Of a stretch of 64,000 nucleotides of DNA, positions 9,030 to 17,924 are shown piece by piece. The notes below the pieces were generated by a model, which saw nothing but the letters and a program-made list of their open reading frames with translations, searched no databases and was not told where the DNA came from. Every line of letters begins with the position of its first letter. Within the stretch, counting starts at the first letter, position 1. The position numbers and the translations under genes were made by a program. The stretch spans positions 3,472,001 to 3,536,000 of the forward strand of contig OZ245848.1 of assembly GCA_965228955.1 (NCBI GenBank), read 5' to 3'. The DNA is from JANSWY01 sp965228955. GTDB lineage: Bacteria > Bacteroidota > Bacteroidia > Cytophagales > Cyclobacteriaceae.

Positions 9030-9604
9030 TTCTTGACTAGTTTAATAAACAACTCTCTACCTGCTCTTGGTTTAATAGAATTATAACTCACCTCCATCAA
9101 TTCTATTTCAAAATGAGGGTAAAATAATCTTCTGTACTCGTCTTCACTCCCTCCAAACGGGGGACCTCCATTGAATTCATCTTTCCAAAGCAATCCAACC
9201 AACTTACCTCCTTGTCCCAATAATTCATGAGTCTTAGTAACATACTGGCTCCTTTGTCTCCTATCTATGGCGCAAAAAAATGTTTGTTCTACAATCAAAT
9301 CATATTCACCTTCCAGATCAAAATAATCACTTTCTAAAAGATGATTTGAATTAAAATCAGGATAACTCTTCTGGAAGTTGAGAAGTGGCTCCCTGGCAAA
9401 ATCACACACAAACACATTTTCAAATCCTTGTGAATGTAAATATCCAGCCTCGTATGCATTACCGGCTCCTGGAATCAGAATTTTGAAAGATTTATCCTCC
9501 AATTGATCAAAATATACTTTCAGTGGAGTCGTTATATCCCCAGCATCCCATCCTGTTTGTTCAGTTTGGTAACGACCAGACCAATAAGCTTTATCTAACA
9601 TCAT
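9026..9604 (-). CDS. Thiopurine S-methyltransferase-like SAM methyltransferase
   Basis: SAM-dependent methyltransferase of the TPMT family, 192 residues. Conserved pieces are LDKAYWSGRYQTEQTGWD, the glycine loop ILIPGAGNAYEAGYL, VFVCDFAREPL, VEQTFFCAI and GLLWKDEFNGGPPFGG. Bacterial members often methylate small sulfur, selenium or halide compounds; the substrate here is open. The frame continues to a GTG at 9649, but I prefer the ATG at 9604: it matches the usual start just before the conserved W, and the extra 15 codons overlap the full-consensus promoter of the divergent gene. A TACCTTTT on the minus strand at 9658-9665 would give a leader of about 47 bases. Confidence 0.84.
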   Translation of the reverse strand: MMLDKAYWSGRYQTEQTGWDAGDITTPLKVYFDQLEDKSFKILIPGAGNAYEAGYLHSQGFENVFVCDFAREPLLNFQKSYPDFNSNHLLESDYFDLEGEYDLIVEQTFFCAIDRRQRSQYVTKTHELLGQGGKLVGLLWKDEFNGGPPFGGSEDEYRRLFYPHFEIELMEVSYNSIKPRAGRELFIKLVKK

Positions 9605-9616
9605 ACACTCAATTAC

Positions 9617-9646
9617 TTGATTAGCTGAAACATTAACGTATTTTTG
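9617..9646 (+). promoter_or_regulatory. Promoter of the coiled-coil gene
   Basis: Full Bacteroidota-type promoter: TTG at 9617-9619, 19 bases, then TATTTTTG at 9639-9646, an exact TAnnTTTG. Transcription would start near 9651-9653, about 22 bases before the ATG at 9675. It overlaps the 5' end of the divergent methyltransferase gene. Confidence 0.6.
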
Positions 9647-9657
9647 CACCGAAATTT

Positions 9658-9665
9658 AAAAGGTA
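9658..9665 (-). promoter_or_regulatory. Near-consensus -7 box for the methyltransferase-DUF2233 pair
   Basis: On the minus strand these bases read TACCTTTT, one mismatch from TAnnTTTG. The predicted start near 9651 lies about 47 bases ahead of the ATG at 9604. The two divergent promoters overlap, so they could compete. Confidence 0.35.
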
Positions 9666-9674
9666 GTGACCAAA

Positions 9675-10652
9675 ATGGAAAACAATTCAGAAAATCCTAA
9701 CAAGCCGGCAAATCAAAATACATCAAGTGATGATGTAGCACCAGTTTCATATAACGAAGAGATCAAAAAGAAAAAGCCAATTACCATGTTGGTAGTTTTC
9801 ATTGCTGTAATCTTCGCTGCTGCGGCTATTTTTTATTTTGTTAGAAGTTCATCTCAAGCTGAAGAACTTGAAAAACAAAAAGCAGAGCTTGATCAGACCT
9901 ATTACCAATTAGATTCTATTAGCACTCAGTTAAATGATAAGATTCTTACCATCTCTCAATTAGGTGGACAGGTTGATACATTGATTGCAATCAGAGACCA
10001 ACTGGAAGCTGAGAAAGCACAATTAAGAAAAACTCAAAATTCACAGTCTCGTCAAATCAGAAACCTGAAGGATAGAGTGGGTGGATACCAGGAATTATTA
10101 TTACAACAAGACGAGGAAATTGCTAGGCTTAAAGTTCTTAATGAAGAACTTTTGTCTGAAAACACAGATTTAAAAACGGAAAGAAACAGTCTAAATCAAA
10201 CTATCACCTCACTTAATGATGAAAAGTCGCAACTGCAGGAAAAAGTTGCAACAGCTTCTCAATTGAAAACTGAAGGAATGGAAGTTGTGGCAATCAATAA
10301 AAGAGGCAAAGAATATAAAAACGAATTCAGAAGTAGAAACATCGACAAGCTTAGAGTTCAATTCTACATCACAGAGAACAAGGTTGCTCCTATTGAAGGA
10401 AAAGACATCTTGCTAAAGATCATTGGCACTGACAATAATGTATTATTCGATGTAGCTACTGGATCTGGAACATTCATTTTTGAAGGAAGAGAGATGTTCT
10501 ACACTGCAAAACAAGAAATTCTTTACGATAGAACTAAAAAGCAAGTGTTATTCACTTATGACAAAGGAAGTGAGTACACTAAAGGACTTTATAAAGTAGA
10601 AATCTATACTGATGCCTACTTGATGGGTAGAGGATCGTTTACGGTAAAATAG
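9675..10652 (+). CDS. Membrane-anchored coiled-coil protein of unknown function
   Basis: Protein of about 325 residues. A short, polar, Asn-rich N-terminus is followed by a membrane segment at about 37-56 (ITMLVVFIAVIFAAAAIFYF) and a long coiled coil (about 60-195) rich in E, Q, L and K. The last 110 residues look like a globular beta-domain (LRVQFYITENKVAPIEGKDILL, FTYDKGSEYTKGLYKVEIYT). The topology suggests an inner-membrane anchor with a periplasmic rod and a C-terminal head. I chose the ATG at 9675 over the GTG at 9666 because it gives a cleaner N-terminus. Function unknown; a structural or envelope role is a guess. Confidence 0.82.
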   Translation: MENNSENPNKPANQNTSSDDVAPVSYNEEIKKKKPITMLVVFIAVIFAAAAIFYFVRSSSQAEELEKQKAELDQTYYQLDSISTQLNDKILTISQLGGQVDTLIAIRDQLEAEKAQLRKTQNSQSRQIRNLKDRVGGYQELLLQQDEEIARLKVLNEELLSENTDLKTERNSLNQTITSLNDEKSQLQEKVATASQLKTEGMEVVAINKRGKEYKNEFRSRNIDKLRVQFYITENKVAPIEGKDILLKIIGTDNNVLFDVATGSGTFIFEGREMFYTAKQEILYDRTKKQVLFTYDKGSEYTKGLYKVEIYTDAYLMGRGSFTVK

Positions 10653-10711
10653 TTCTAGTTCCTGATTTCAAACTTAAAAACTGCTTACTAGGAACTTATA
10701 AAGTATTTACC

Positions 10712-10719
10712 TACCTTTG
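10712..10719 (+). promoter_or_regulatory. -7 box of the rpsF-rpsR-rplI operon
   Basis: TACCTTTG, an exact TAnnTTTG, lies 30 bases before the rpsF ATG. No TTG -33 element is visible at the usual spacing, as is common for strong ribosomal promoters in this phylum. Confidence 0.6.
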
Positions 10720-10749
10720 CACCTCGAATTTTATAAACAATCAATTAAG

Positions 10750-11109
10750 ATGACAAAAAACTACGAGACGGTATTCATTTTAACTCCCGTTTTGTCTGAC
10801 TCACAGATGAAGGATGCTGTCGAAAAGTTCAAAAAGATTCTTACCGACAATGGTGGCACTGTTACCAATGAGGAGAATTGGGGTTTGAAAAAGTTGGCTT
10901 ATGAGATCCAACACAAAACCACTGGTTTTTACCAACTACTTGAATTTTCGGCTGAGCCTACTTCTATCGCTGCTCTTGAGACAGAATTTAAAAGGGACGA
11001 GAAAGTAATGAGATTCCTTACTACGGTATTGGATAAGCACGCGTTGGCTTACAACGAAAAGAGAAAAAGTGGAGCGTTTAACAAAAAAGATAAGGAGGCT
11101 GCAGCATGA
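10750..11109 (+). CDS. rpsF: 30S ribosomal protein S6
   Basis: Ribosomal protein S6 of 119 residues, a ferredoxin-like fold that binds S18 at the edge of the 30S platform. It opens YETVFILTPVLSDSQ, then shows ENWGLKKLAYEIQHKTTGFYQLLEF and an end typical of S6 (ERDEKVMRFL-like KRDEKVMRFLTTVL). A basic tail follows. I chose the ATG at 10750; the frame extends upstream to a TTG at 10717, but that lies in the promoter region. It is the first gene of the S6-S18-L9 operon, and its stop overlaps the S18 start by 4 bases. Confidence 0.97.
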   Translation: MTKNYETVFILTPVLSDSQMKDAVEKFKKILTDNGGTVTNEENWGLKKLAYEIQHKTTGFYQLLEFSAEPTSIAALETEFKRDEKVMRFLTTVLDKHALAYNEKRKSGAFNKKDKEAAA

Positions 11110-11357
11110 CATTAATGAACGAACCCGTTAACAGGGAACAACAGAAGAAAAAGTACTGCAGATTCAAAAAGAACGGCATCAAGTATATCGATTACAAAGA
11201 CGCTAACTTCCTTTTGAAATTTGTGAACGAGCAAGGTAAAATTCTTCCAAGAAGAATTACTGGTACTAGCCAAAAATATCAGAAAAAAGTTGCACAGGCA
11301 GTTAAAAGAGCAAGACACATTGCTTTACTTCCTTATGTGACTGATTCATTAAAATAA
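11106..11357 (+). CDS. rpsR: 30S ribosomal protein S18
   Basis: Ribosomal protein S18 of 83 residues, the S6 partner in the 30S subunit. The family core is KYCRFKKNGIKYIDYKDANF followed by FVNEQGKILPRRITGTS and KRARHIALLPYV. A 16-residue N-terminus precedes it. The ATG overlaps the rpsF stop (ATGA), indicating translational coupling, and L9 follows after 13 bases. Confidence 0.97.
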   Translation: MTLMNEPVNREQQKKKYCRFKKNGIKYIDYKDANFLLKFVNEQGKILPRRITGTSQKYQKKVAQAVKRARHIALLPYVTDSLK

Positions 11358-11370
11358 TCAAGTTAGAGAG

Positions 11371-11814
11371 ATGGAAATTATATTAAGAGAAGATATAAAA
11401 GGACTTGGTTATAAGAATGACGTTGTAAGTGTAAAGCCTGGATACGGAAGAAATTATTTGATTCCACAAGGTCTTGCTATTCTTGCAAACAAGTCTAACA
11501 GAAAAATGATTGAGGAGAACGTAAGGCAAGCTGCTCACAAAGCTGAAAAGCTTAAGAAAGATGCTGAAGCGTTAGCTCAAAAAATTGGAGATACAGTTCT
11601 TGAAATCAAAACTAAAGCTGGTGAAAGCGGAAAAATCTTTGGTGCCGTTACTGCACTTCAGGTTGCTGATGTTCTTGCTTCTAAAGGTTTTGAGGTAGAT
11701 AGAAAGAACGTTACTTTCAAAAGCAATATCAAAGAGCTTGGTGAGCACACTGTAACTCTTGACTTGCACAAGGAAGTACATCATGAAATCACTTTAAACG
11801 TGGTTGCTGAGTAA
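11371..11814 (+). CDS. rplI: 50S ribosomal protein L9
   Basis: Ribosomal protein L9 of 147 residues. The N-terminal domain binds 23S rRNA (MEIILREDIKGLGYKNDVVS, GYGRNYLIPQGLA), a long helix rich in A, K and E follows, and the C-terminal domain is present (KIFGAVTALQVADVL). Its length is normal for the family. It is the last gene of the operon, with a strong intrinsic terminator 23 bases after the stop. Confidence 0.97.
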   Translation: MEIILREDIKGLGYKNDVVSVKPGYGRNYLIPQGLAILANKSNRKMIEENVRQAAHKAEKLKKDAEALAQKIGDTVLEIKTKAGESGKIFGAVTALQVADVLASKGFEVDRKNVTFKSNIKELGEHTVTLDLHKEVHHEITLNVVAE

Positions 11815-11837
11815 TCTCAGATTCACAGAAATTAAAG

Positions 11838-11870
11838 AAACGCCTTGGAGAAATTCAAGGCGTTTTTTTT
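11838..11870 (+). terminator. Intrinsic terminator of the ribosomal operon
   Basis: Perfect 10-bp stem AAACGCCTTG / CAAGGCGTTT (11838-11847 and 11856-11865) with an 8-base loop, running into a T tract that ends at 11870. Confidence 0.9.
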
Positions 11871-11918
11871 GACCATTTTTTCATAAGTTTACATCATATT
11901 CGACCATGTAGGGATCTA

Positions 11919-13895
11919 ATGCACACTATATTTAAAACTACAATTCTCTTTTTATCTATTCTGTCTGGTACTAATCTTGTTGCTCAGGGTAACCTATACT
12001 GCAAGTCTCAGAAGAAACTGATTGACTTACTCAACGAAAGGCACCTATCCCCCGTCGAATCAGATTCTATTCTTTCATTCCGGACTGCCAAAATACTGCT
12101 ACAAAAAATTGACCCCTATGGCATCTATCTTACTTCAAAAGACCAGTTAACTGTCGAAAAGGAAATTCAAAAGCTTTTAAGTGCTCAATGTACAGGGACT
12201 GATTCACTGTATGAATTTCTTCAACTTAGTCTTGAAAGACGCATCATTGAAGCCAGAAACCTCAAAAAAAGCAACTTGGATTTTACCCAAAAAGACACAC
12301 TATATCGATTAAACAGAAAAAGAACTGATAATCTGGATGGTGCAATGGTAGAAATTCTGAAGACCAAAATTCTAGCTCAACACATGAATAAAAGTGACTC
12401 TTCTTTCAGAGAGGAAGAATACACAACTATTCCTGAATCAATAATCAATGATGTATGGCAGAAAACAATTTGTGACCTGGAAAGAATCCGACGGAAAATT
12501 GATGATACGGATTATCTTCAAAAGTTACTACTACAAAGCATTGCCAATGCTTATGATCCTCACACCAACTATTTGAGATTAAAGGATTACGAGAATTTTA
12601 TATCTGAGATCTCAAAGACCAAAACAAGTTTTGGATTTCTGGTTTATCAGGGATTTGAATCTCTTATAGCTGCTGAAGTAGACAAAAACAGTCCAGCATG
12701 GAGAGCAGGTATACGCTCTGGAGAAACAATAATAGATATAATTCAGGATGGAAAATCATTACTGAGTAGATGCCTTGACCTTTATGATCTCAATAATGAA
12801 TTAACAAATCCAGAAGTAACGAAAATAACGATTATCACCAAAAGAGAGGATAAAACAGAGAGAAACGAATTATTAAAAGAAGAATATAACATTCGTGATG
12901 ATGCCTATATCTCTATGCTACTAAATGGCGATAGGAAAATAGGTTATTTCAGACTTCACAACTTCTATACTGATACTGAGAACCTCACCAAAGACGGATG
13001 CGCAAACGATGTAGCTGCAGAATTAGTTAAAATGAAAAGAGACGGTATCGAAGGGCTTATTCTTGACCTGAGGGATAATGGCGGAGGATCTCTAAGGGAA
13101 GCAATTGGTCTTGCCGGTATATTTATTAATTATGGTAAGCTAGCCTATATAAGGAGTAAAGAAGTAGGTGTAGAACCCATGAAAGATTTTAATAAAGGCC
13201 GAATCTTCGATAAGCCTCTGGTTATAATGATTAATGAATCAAGTGCGTCTGCAGCAGAAGTGCTGGCCACTATTTTACGTGAAAATGGGGTTGCTGTCCT
13301 GGTAGGTGATCAGACATTTGGGAAATACATTGGACAATCTGCGAGAGAGGCATTTGTTGAGGATCAAATGGCCTATTTAATCACTACAGATATTCAACTT
13401 TACAACTTACACGGAGAGTCATTCCAAAAAACAGGACAAAAGCCAGATATAAAGCTTCCCAACTTAAAATCGTCAAGATCAGAAGCTAGCTACCCATTCC
13501 CGATCACATCAGATAGGATTGATGTAAGTCCAATTGAAATCAATTCTACTATACCAGTGGAGCACCTTAAAAACCTGTCTTTAGAGAGAACTCACGATAG
13601 TGGTCTTACGGTGGATTCTTTATTATCTATTTACAATATTATACCGCTAAATGCCTATGAATACATTGAATGGTATAATAAATTCATCGGTCTGTCAAAA
13701 AGTCTTCAACAGGTTTCAGAACCAATATTTGATGTAACACCAACATCATATGATTCCGATATCATTTCATTGATTAAAGAAGAAAAAGAAAATTTTAATT
13801 TAGACAAATCTGATGTCGAATCAGACAATCAAATAATCGAATCTTATCAAATCATCTCCGACTGGATAACATATCAACAAAATGAAAAAAACTAA
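11919..13895 (+). CDS. S41 family carboxy-terminal processing peptidase
   Basis: Exported serine protease of 658 residues in the Ctp/Prc family. A signal peptide ends ...NLVAQG. A helical region (about 30-220) precedes a PDZ domain (about 230-310, with SPAWRAGIRSGETIIDI). The S41 domain follows: LILDLRDNGGGSLREAI, then NESSASAAEVLA. By spacing to the Lys in FGKYIGQ (Lys469), the nucleophile is Ser444, 25 residues before it as in Prc. About 150 residues follow the catalytic domain. The next gene overlaps it by 14 bases, suggesting that the protease and the LIC11966-like protein are made together. The substrate is unknown. Confidence 0.93.
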   Translation: MHTIFKTTILFLSILSGTNLVAQGNLYCKSQKKLIDLLNERHLSPVESDSILSFRTAKILLQKIDPYGIYLTSKDQLTVEKEIQKLLSAQCTGTDSLYEFLQLSLERRIIEARNLKKSNLDFTQKDTLYRLNRKRTDNLDGAMVEILKTKILAQHMNKSDSSFREEEYTTIPESIINDVWQKTICDLERIRRKIDDTDYLQKLLLQSIANAYDPHTNYLRLKDYENFISEISKTKTSFGFLVYQGFESLIAAEVDKNSPAWRAGIRSGETIIDIIQDGKSLLSRCLDLYDLNNELTNPEVTKITIITKREDKTERNELLKEEYNIRDDAYISMLLNGDRKIGYFRLHNFYTDTENLTKDGCANDVAAELVKMKRDGIEGLILDLRDNGGGSLREAIGLAGIFINYGKLAYIRSKEVGVEPMKDFNKGRIFDKPLVIMINESSASAAEVLATILRENGVAVLVGDQTFGKYIGQSAREAFVEDQMAYLITTDIQLYNLHGESFQKTGQKPDIKLPNLKSSRSEASYPFPITSDRIDVSPIEINSTIPVEHLKNLSLERTHDSGLTVDSLLSIYNIIPLNAYEYIEWYNKFIGLSKSLQQVSEPIFDVTPTSYDSDIISLIKEEKENFNLDKSDVESDNQIIESYQIISDWITYQQNEKN

Positions 13896-14919
13896 ACGAT
13901 CAATATTAATCATCTGCTTTTCAATAACCACAAACCTGCTGTTTGCTCAGACATTTTCGAGTGCTGGGGAATACATGAGTGCGATTGGGGCAAGTCATGA
14001 ACAAATTACAAATGACTTCTGGAGTTATACAAAGGCTTCAGCTCACTCTAAAAGCTTGAGAAAAATTGAGAGAAAAAGAAATGAACTAATTAACACAATT
14101 CAATCTGCTAAGATTGCAGTTAAGAAGCTCCCAGGGTATAGTGGTGATTTCTCCTATAGAGATGCTGTAGTAAATTATCTCGATTACAAGTACAAAATAC
14201 TTACAGAGGACTATGCAAACCTTGTTGATCTGGAAGAAATCGCAGAGGAATCTTTTGATGCAATGGAAGCCTATATTAAAGCAAAAGAGGCAGCTGAAGA
14301 AAAAGGTACAATGGCATTTGGAGAATTAGTTTTGGCACAGACAAATTTCGCTGAATCAAATGGGGTAACTCTAATTAGTGGTGAAAGCTCAAAAAAAGAA
14401 AAGAAACTCAAAATCGCAGGAGAAGTAAATTCCTACTATAATGATATCTATCTGTTATTTTTTAAAGCATTTGTTCAGGATACTTATATCTCAGCAGCCA
14501 TCCAAAATAACGACATCAATGGCATTGAACAAAACAACGAAACAATGAAGACAATTGTGGAGGAGAACCTGGCTGCAATTGACACAATTCCAAGGTATAA
14601 TTCAGATGCAACATTAAAGCTAGCTACAATTAAAGCACTTCAATTCTACAAAAGACAAACAACCAATGTCGCACCAAAAATGACAGACTTTCTTCTCAAA
14701 AAAGAAAAATTTGAAAGACTGGATGGAATCATCAAGAGCAAGAAACAAAAAGATTTAACTAAAGAAGAAATTGATGCGTTTAATAAAGCTGTAAATGAAT
14801 ACAACGCCTCAATTAGTAGCATCAATCAGATTATGCAAAAAAACGATCAGGAGAAGGCCAAAATGCTTGATTTTTGGAACAAAACAGTGAGTACATTTTT
14901 CAATAAGATGGTTCCATAG
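13882..14919 (+). CDS. Exported helical protein, LIC11966 surface family-like
   Basis: Protein of 345 residues with a signal peptide ending ...LLFAQ. The mature part is almost all helical and polar. Recognisable pieces, FSSAGEYMSAIGASHEQI and FWSYTKASAHSKSLRKIE, match what I recall of the LIC11966 surface family, shared by Leptospira and Bacteroidota; this is from memory and not certain. No enzyme motif is visible. Its start overlaps the S41 protease gene by 14 bases, so the protease may process or regulate it. Function unknown. Confidence 0.7.
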   Translation: MKKTKRSILIICFSITTNLLFAQTFSSAGEYMSAIGASHEQITNDFWSYTKASAHSKSLRKIERKRNELINTIQSAKIAVKKLPGYSGDFSYRDAVVNYLDYKYKILTEDYANLVDLEEIAEESFDAMEAYIKAKEAAEEKGTMAFGELVLAQTNFAESNGVTLISGESSKKEKKLKIAGEVNSYYNDIYLLFFKAFVQDTYISAAIQNNDINGIEQNNETMKTIVEENLAAIDTIPRYNSDATLKLATIKALQFYKRQTTNVAPKMTDFLLKKEKFERLDGIIKSKKQKDLTKEEIDAFNKAVNEYNASISSINQIMQKNDQEKAKMLDFWNKTVSTFFNKMVP

Positions 14920-14926
14920 GTATTAC

Positions 14927-14934
14927 TATCTTTG
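14927..14934 (+). promoter_or_regulatory. Possible -7 box before the GSCFA gene
   Basis: TATCTTTG, an exact TAnnTTTG, ends 3 bases before the ATG at 14938. If it is active, the transcript would start at or just after the start codon, so either the mRNA is leaderless or the box is fortuitous. Confidence 0.35.
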
Positions 14935-14937
14935 AAA

Positions 14938-15903
14938 ATGGAGTTTCGAACCTCATTTACACCTGAGATTTCTGAAAAGAAAATAGATTTAGATTCAAAA
15001 GTACTGACCATTGGATCTTGTTTCTCCACTGCGATGGGCTTAAGGCTGGAACAATGCAAGTTCAATGTACTAAACAACCCATTTGGTACTGTTTACAATC
15101 CTATATCTATTAAGAATCTGATAGTTAAATCAATCGATGAACAGAAGTCAGAGGATTATTTCTTAGAACGAGACTCGACTTGGTTACATCATAATTATCA
15201 TTCTGATTTTAGAGAATTATCAAAAGAGAAATTGGCGAATAGAATCAATAATTCTCTAAAAAAGGTCAAAAAAACAATTCAAAAGGCTGATTTTGTCATC
15301 CTTACTCTCGGGACTGCAGTCGTATATGAATTGAATGGAATAGTGATATCAAACTGTCATAAAGTACCTCAAAGTAACTTCAATAAAAGGATTCTTACTT
15401 CTCAGGAAATTACAAACGCTTTATCTGAAACAATTAAAAAGATAAGTGCTATCAACAGTGGCTGTGAAATAATCCTAACTGTTAGTCCGGTCAGACACAT
15501 TAAAGATTCAATTCCCGTTAATAGCCGAAGCAAGGCACTACTTATAGCTGCATGCAATGAGATATCTGATCAATTTCAGCAAGTTCAGTACTTTCCTAGC
15601 TATGAAGTAATGATGGATGATCTTAGGGATTACAGGTTCTATAAAGAAGATTTAATTCATCCCACACCATTTGCAGAAGACTATATCTGGGGTCTTTTTA
15701 AGAATTCTTTCTTTGATGACTCCACTAAAACTTTTGTGAAAAACTGGGGATCCATTCAAAATGATTTGAACCACAAACCCTTTCAACCAGAGTCTGAGGG
15801 GCATCAAAAGTTTTTAAGAAAACTCATTCAAAAATTGGAAAACCTTTCTGATCGTGTGAATGTTGTAGCTGAGATCGAATCGGTAAGAAATCAATTAAAA
15901 TGA
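14938..15903 (+). CDS. GSCFA domain protein
   Basis: Protein of 321 residues of the GSCFA family, named for the motif seen here as IGSCFSTAMGLRLE near residue 25. NPFGTVYNPISIKNL and the block FVILTLGTAVVYEL follow, then ILTVSPVRHIKDS. The C-terminal DLIHPTPFAEDYIW supplies a conserved Asp-x-x-His. The fold is thought to be SGNH-hydrolase-like, with Ser (GSC) and Asp/His as the likely catalytic residues; the substrate is unknown. I used the ATG at 14938, 6 bases after an in-frame TTG. The stop overlaps the next start (ATGA). Confidence 0.87.
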   Translation: MEFRTSFTPEISEKKIDLDSKVLTIGSCFSTAMGLRLEQCKFNVLNNPFGTVYNPISIKNLIVKSIDEQKSEDYFLERDSTWLHHNYHSDFRELSKEKLANRINNSLKKVKKTIQKADFVILTLGTAVVYELNGIVISNCHKVPQSNFNKRILTSQEITNALSETIKKISAINSGCEIILTVSPVRHIKDSIPVNSRSKALLIAACNEISDQFQQVQYFPSYEVMMDDLRDYRFYKEDLIHPTPFAEDYIWGLFKNSFFDDSTKTFVKNWGSIQNDLNHKPFQPESEGHQKFLRKLIQKLENLSDRVNVVAEIESVRNQLK

Positions 15904-17924
15904 AAAAATCAAATCGCCTGATTAAAAGCACAAGCCCCTATTTATTGCAACACGCTTACAACCCAGTAGACTGGTATCCGTGGGGAGATGAGGCATTGCA
16001 GAAAGCGAAAGACGAAGATAAACCGATCATCGTTTCAATTGGCTATTCAGCTTGTCACTGGTGCCACGTGATGGAACATCAATCTTTTGAAAATGAGAAC
16101 ATTGCCAAATTGATGAACAGTTTATTTGTCTGTATCAAAGTTGACCGTGAAGAAAGACCAGATGTCGACCAGGTTTATATGGATGCTGTGCAAGCAATGG
16201 GACTTCAAGGAGGCTGGCCACTAAACGTATTCCTTACCCCAGATCAAAAACCATTCTATGGAGGTACTTACTTCCCTCCTAATGGCTGGATGCAGTTACT
16301 TGCAAGTGTTGGTGATGCATTCCAAAACAATAGAGAAAAGTTAGAAGAGTCGGCAGTTAAGTTTACTGAGCATCTCAATGAAAGCGAACTTAAAAAATAC
16401 GGCATAGGATCAAACACTACTGATTTTGATTTAAAACAGTTTGATGAAGTCTTTAAAATTCTATCCACTCGTTTTGATCATGAGTGGGGAGGAATAAAAA
16501 AAGCCCCAAAATTTCCAATGCCTTCAATATGGAGATTCCTGAATAGATATCATTACATCAGTAAAAACAAGGTAGCACTGGAACACAACCTCTTTACACT
16601 GAGAAAGATTGCTTCTGGCGGCATTTATGATCACATAGCTGGAGGATTCGCGAGGTATTCTGTAGACGGTGAATGGCATGTACCACACTTCGAGAAAATG
16701 CTATATGATAATGGCCAGCTACTAAGTCTTTATGCCGAAGCATATAAAATAAGCCCAGAGCCACTATTCAAAAAAGTAATTGAGCAAACCATCAATTGGT
16801 TAAAAGAAGAATTAACCACAAATGAAGGAGGCTTCTGCTCAGCCCTTGACGCTGATAGTGAAGGCGAAGAAGGTAAATTCTATGTGTGGACAGAAGAAGA
16901 AATTAAAACTATTTCAGGTGATGATTTTGAAGTGGTTGCTGCCTATTACAATGTCTTACCAAATGGTAATTGGGAAGAAGGCAAGAATGTTCTAAGAATG
17001 CTTCAGCCAGAAGAACACATTGCTAAGCAGTTTGACATCACAGTTGCAGTATTAAGAGAAAAGATTTCATCATTTGAGATAAAGGCAAAAGCCATCCGTA
17101 GCGAAAGAGTCAGACCCGGATTAGATGATAAAATCCTTACCTCGTGGAATGGATTAATGCTACGGGGGTTAGTTGATGCTTACACCGCTCTTGGAGATGA
17201 TGAAATACTTGAGCTAGTCTTAAAAAATGGCAAATTCATCATACAAAACCTCAAAAATGGCAAAGGTCTGTATCGAACTTATAAAGAGGGAAAAGCCAGT
17301 ATAGATGCTTACCTGGAAGATTACTGCTGGGTGATTGATGCATTGCATGGTCTATACGAAATCACCTTTGATTTTAAATGGCTTAAAGAAGCTAAAGAGT
17401 TGGCTGATTTTACAATTGATAACTTCTATGATAAGGAAGAAAAATTCTTCCACTTCACCAGCAACTCAGGAGAAGAATTAATAGCTAGAAAAAAAGAAAT
17501 CTTCGATAATGTTATTCCATCTTCAAATGCAGGAATTGCAAATGCATTATATCGGCTTGGGTTAGCTTTTCAAGATGAAAGGTACACCTCGATCTCAAAG
17601 GATATGGTTGATTCGATGATTCCACTTATTCAGAAGGAGCCGGAGTACTTATCTTATTGGGGGTGCCTACTTATTGACCAATCTTTTCCGACTGCAGAAA
17701 TAGTGGTTGCGGCGGATCAATTGAGCTCAATCAAAGACTTGGATTCAAGGTTTATCCCCAATTCAATCAAGCTACAAGCTGGTAAAAATGAGGAGTTGCC
17801 ATTAGCAATGAATAAACCAGCCATTGAAGACAAAACAACTTTTTATGTTTGCTTCAACAAAACCTGCAAAATGCCAGTATTTGATGTAAATTCCGTTGTT
17901 GAACAAATAGAAAGTCGCATTTGA
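15900..17924 (+). CDS. DUF255 thioredoxin-domain protein (YyaL/SPATA20-like)
   Basis: Protein of 674 residues. The N-terminal thioredoxin-like DUF255 domain has SACHWCHVMEHQSFENE (the CHWC motif), IKVDREERPDVDQVYMDA and GGWPLNVFLTPDQKPFYGGTYF. The remainder is an (alpha/alpha)6-type domain like those of N-acyl-glucosamine epimerases and glycosidases, with HVPHFEKMLYDNGQLL and CSALDADSEGEEGKFYVWT. Relatives are widespread, but their function is not established. It overlaps GSCFA by 4 bases and priA by 4 bases, so all three may share a transcript. Confidence 0.93.
   Translation: MKKSNRLIKSTSPYLLQHAYNPVDWYPWGDEALQKAKDEDKPIIVSIGYSACHWCHVMEHQSFENENIAKLMNSLFVCIKVDREERPDVDQVYMDAVQAMGLQGGWPLNVFLTPDQKPFYGGTYFPPNGWMQLLASVGDAFQNNREKLEESAVKFTEHLNESELKKYGIGSNTTDFDLKQFDEVFKILSTRFDHEWGGIKKAPKFPMPSIWRFLNRYHYISKNKVALEHNLFTLRKIASGGIYDHIAGGFARYSVDGEWHVPHFEKMLYDNGQLLSLYAEAYKISPEPLFKKVIEQTINWLKEELTTNEGGFCSALDADSEGEEGKFYVWTEEEIKTISGDDFEVVAAYYNVLPNGNWEEGKNVLRMLQPEEHIAKQFDITVAVLREKISSFEIKAKAIRSERVRPGLDDKILTSWNGLMLRGLVDAYTALGDDEILELVLKNGKFIIQNLKNGKGLYRTYKEGKASIDAYLEDYCWVIDALHGLYEITFDFKWLKEAKELADFTIDNFYDKEEKFFHFTSNSGEELIARKKEIFDNVIPSSNAGIANALYRLGLAFQDERYTSISKDMVDSMIPLIQKEPEYLSYWGCLLIDQSFPTAEIVVAADQLSSIKDLDSRFIPNSIKLQAGKNEELPLAMNKPAIEDKTTFYVCFNKTCKMPVFDVNSVVEQIESRI

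Noticed and set aside
10655..10696. Inverted repeat AGTTCCT / AGGAACT before rpsF
   Set aside because: The loop is about 26 bases and the stem only 7 bp; it also lies upstream of the promoter, so it is not a convincing leader or terminator.
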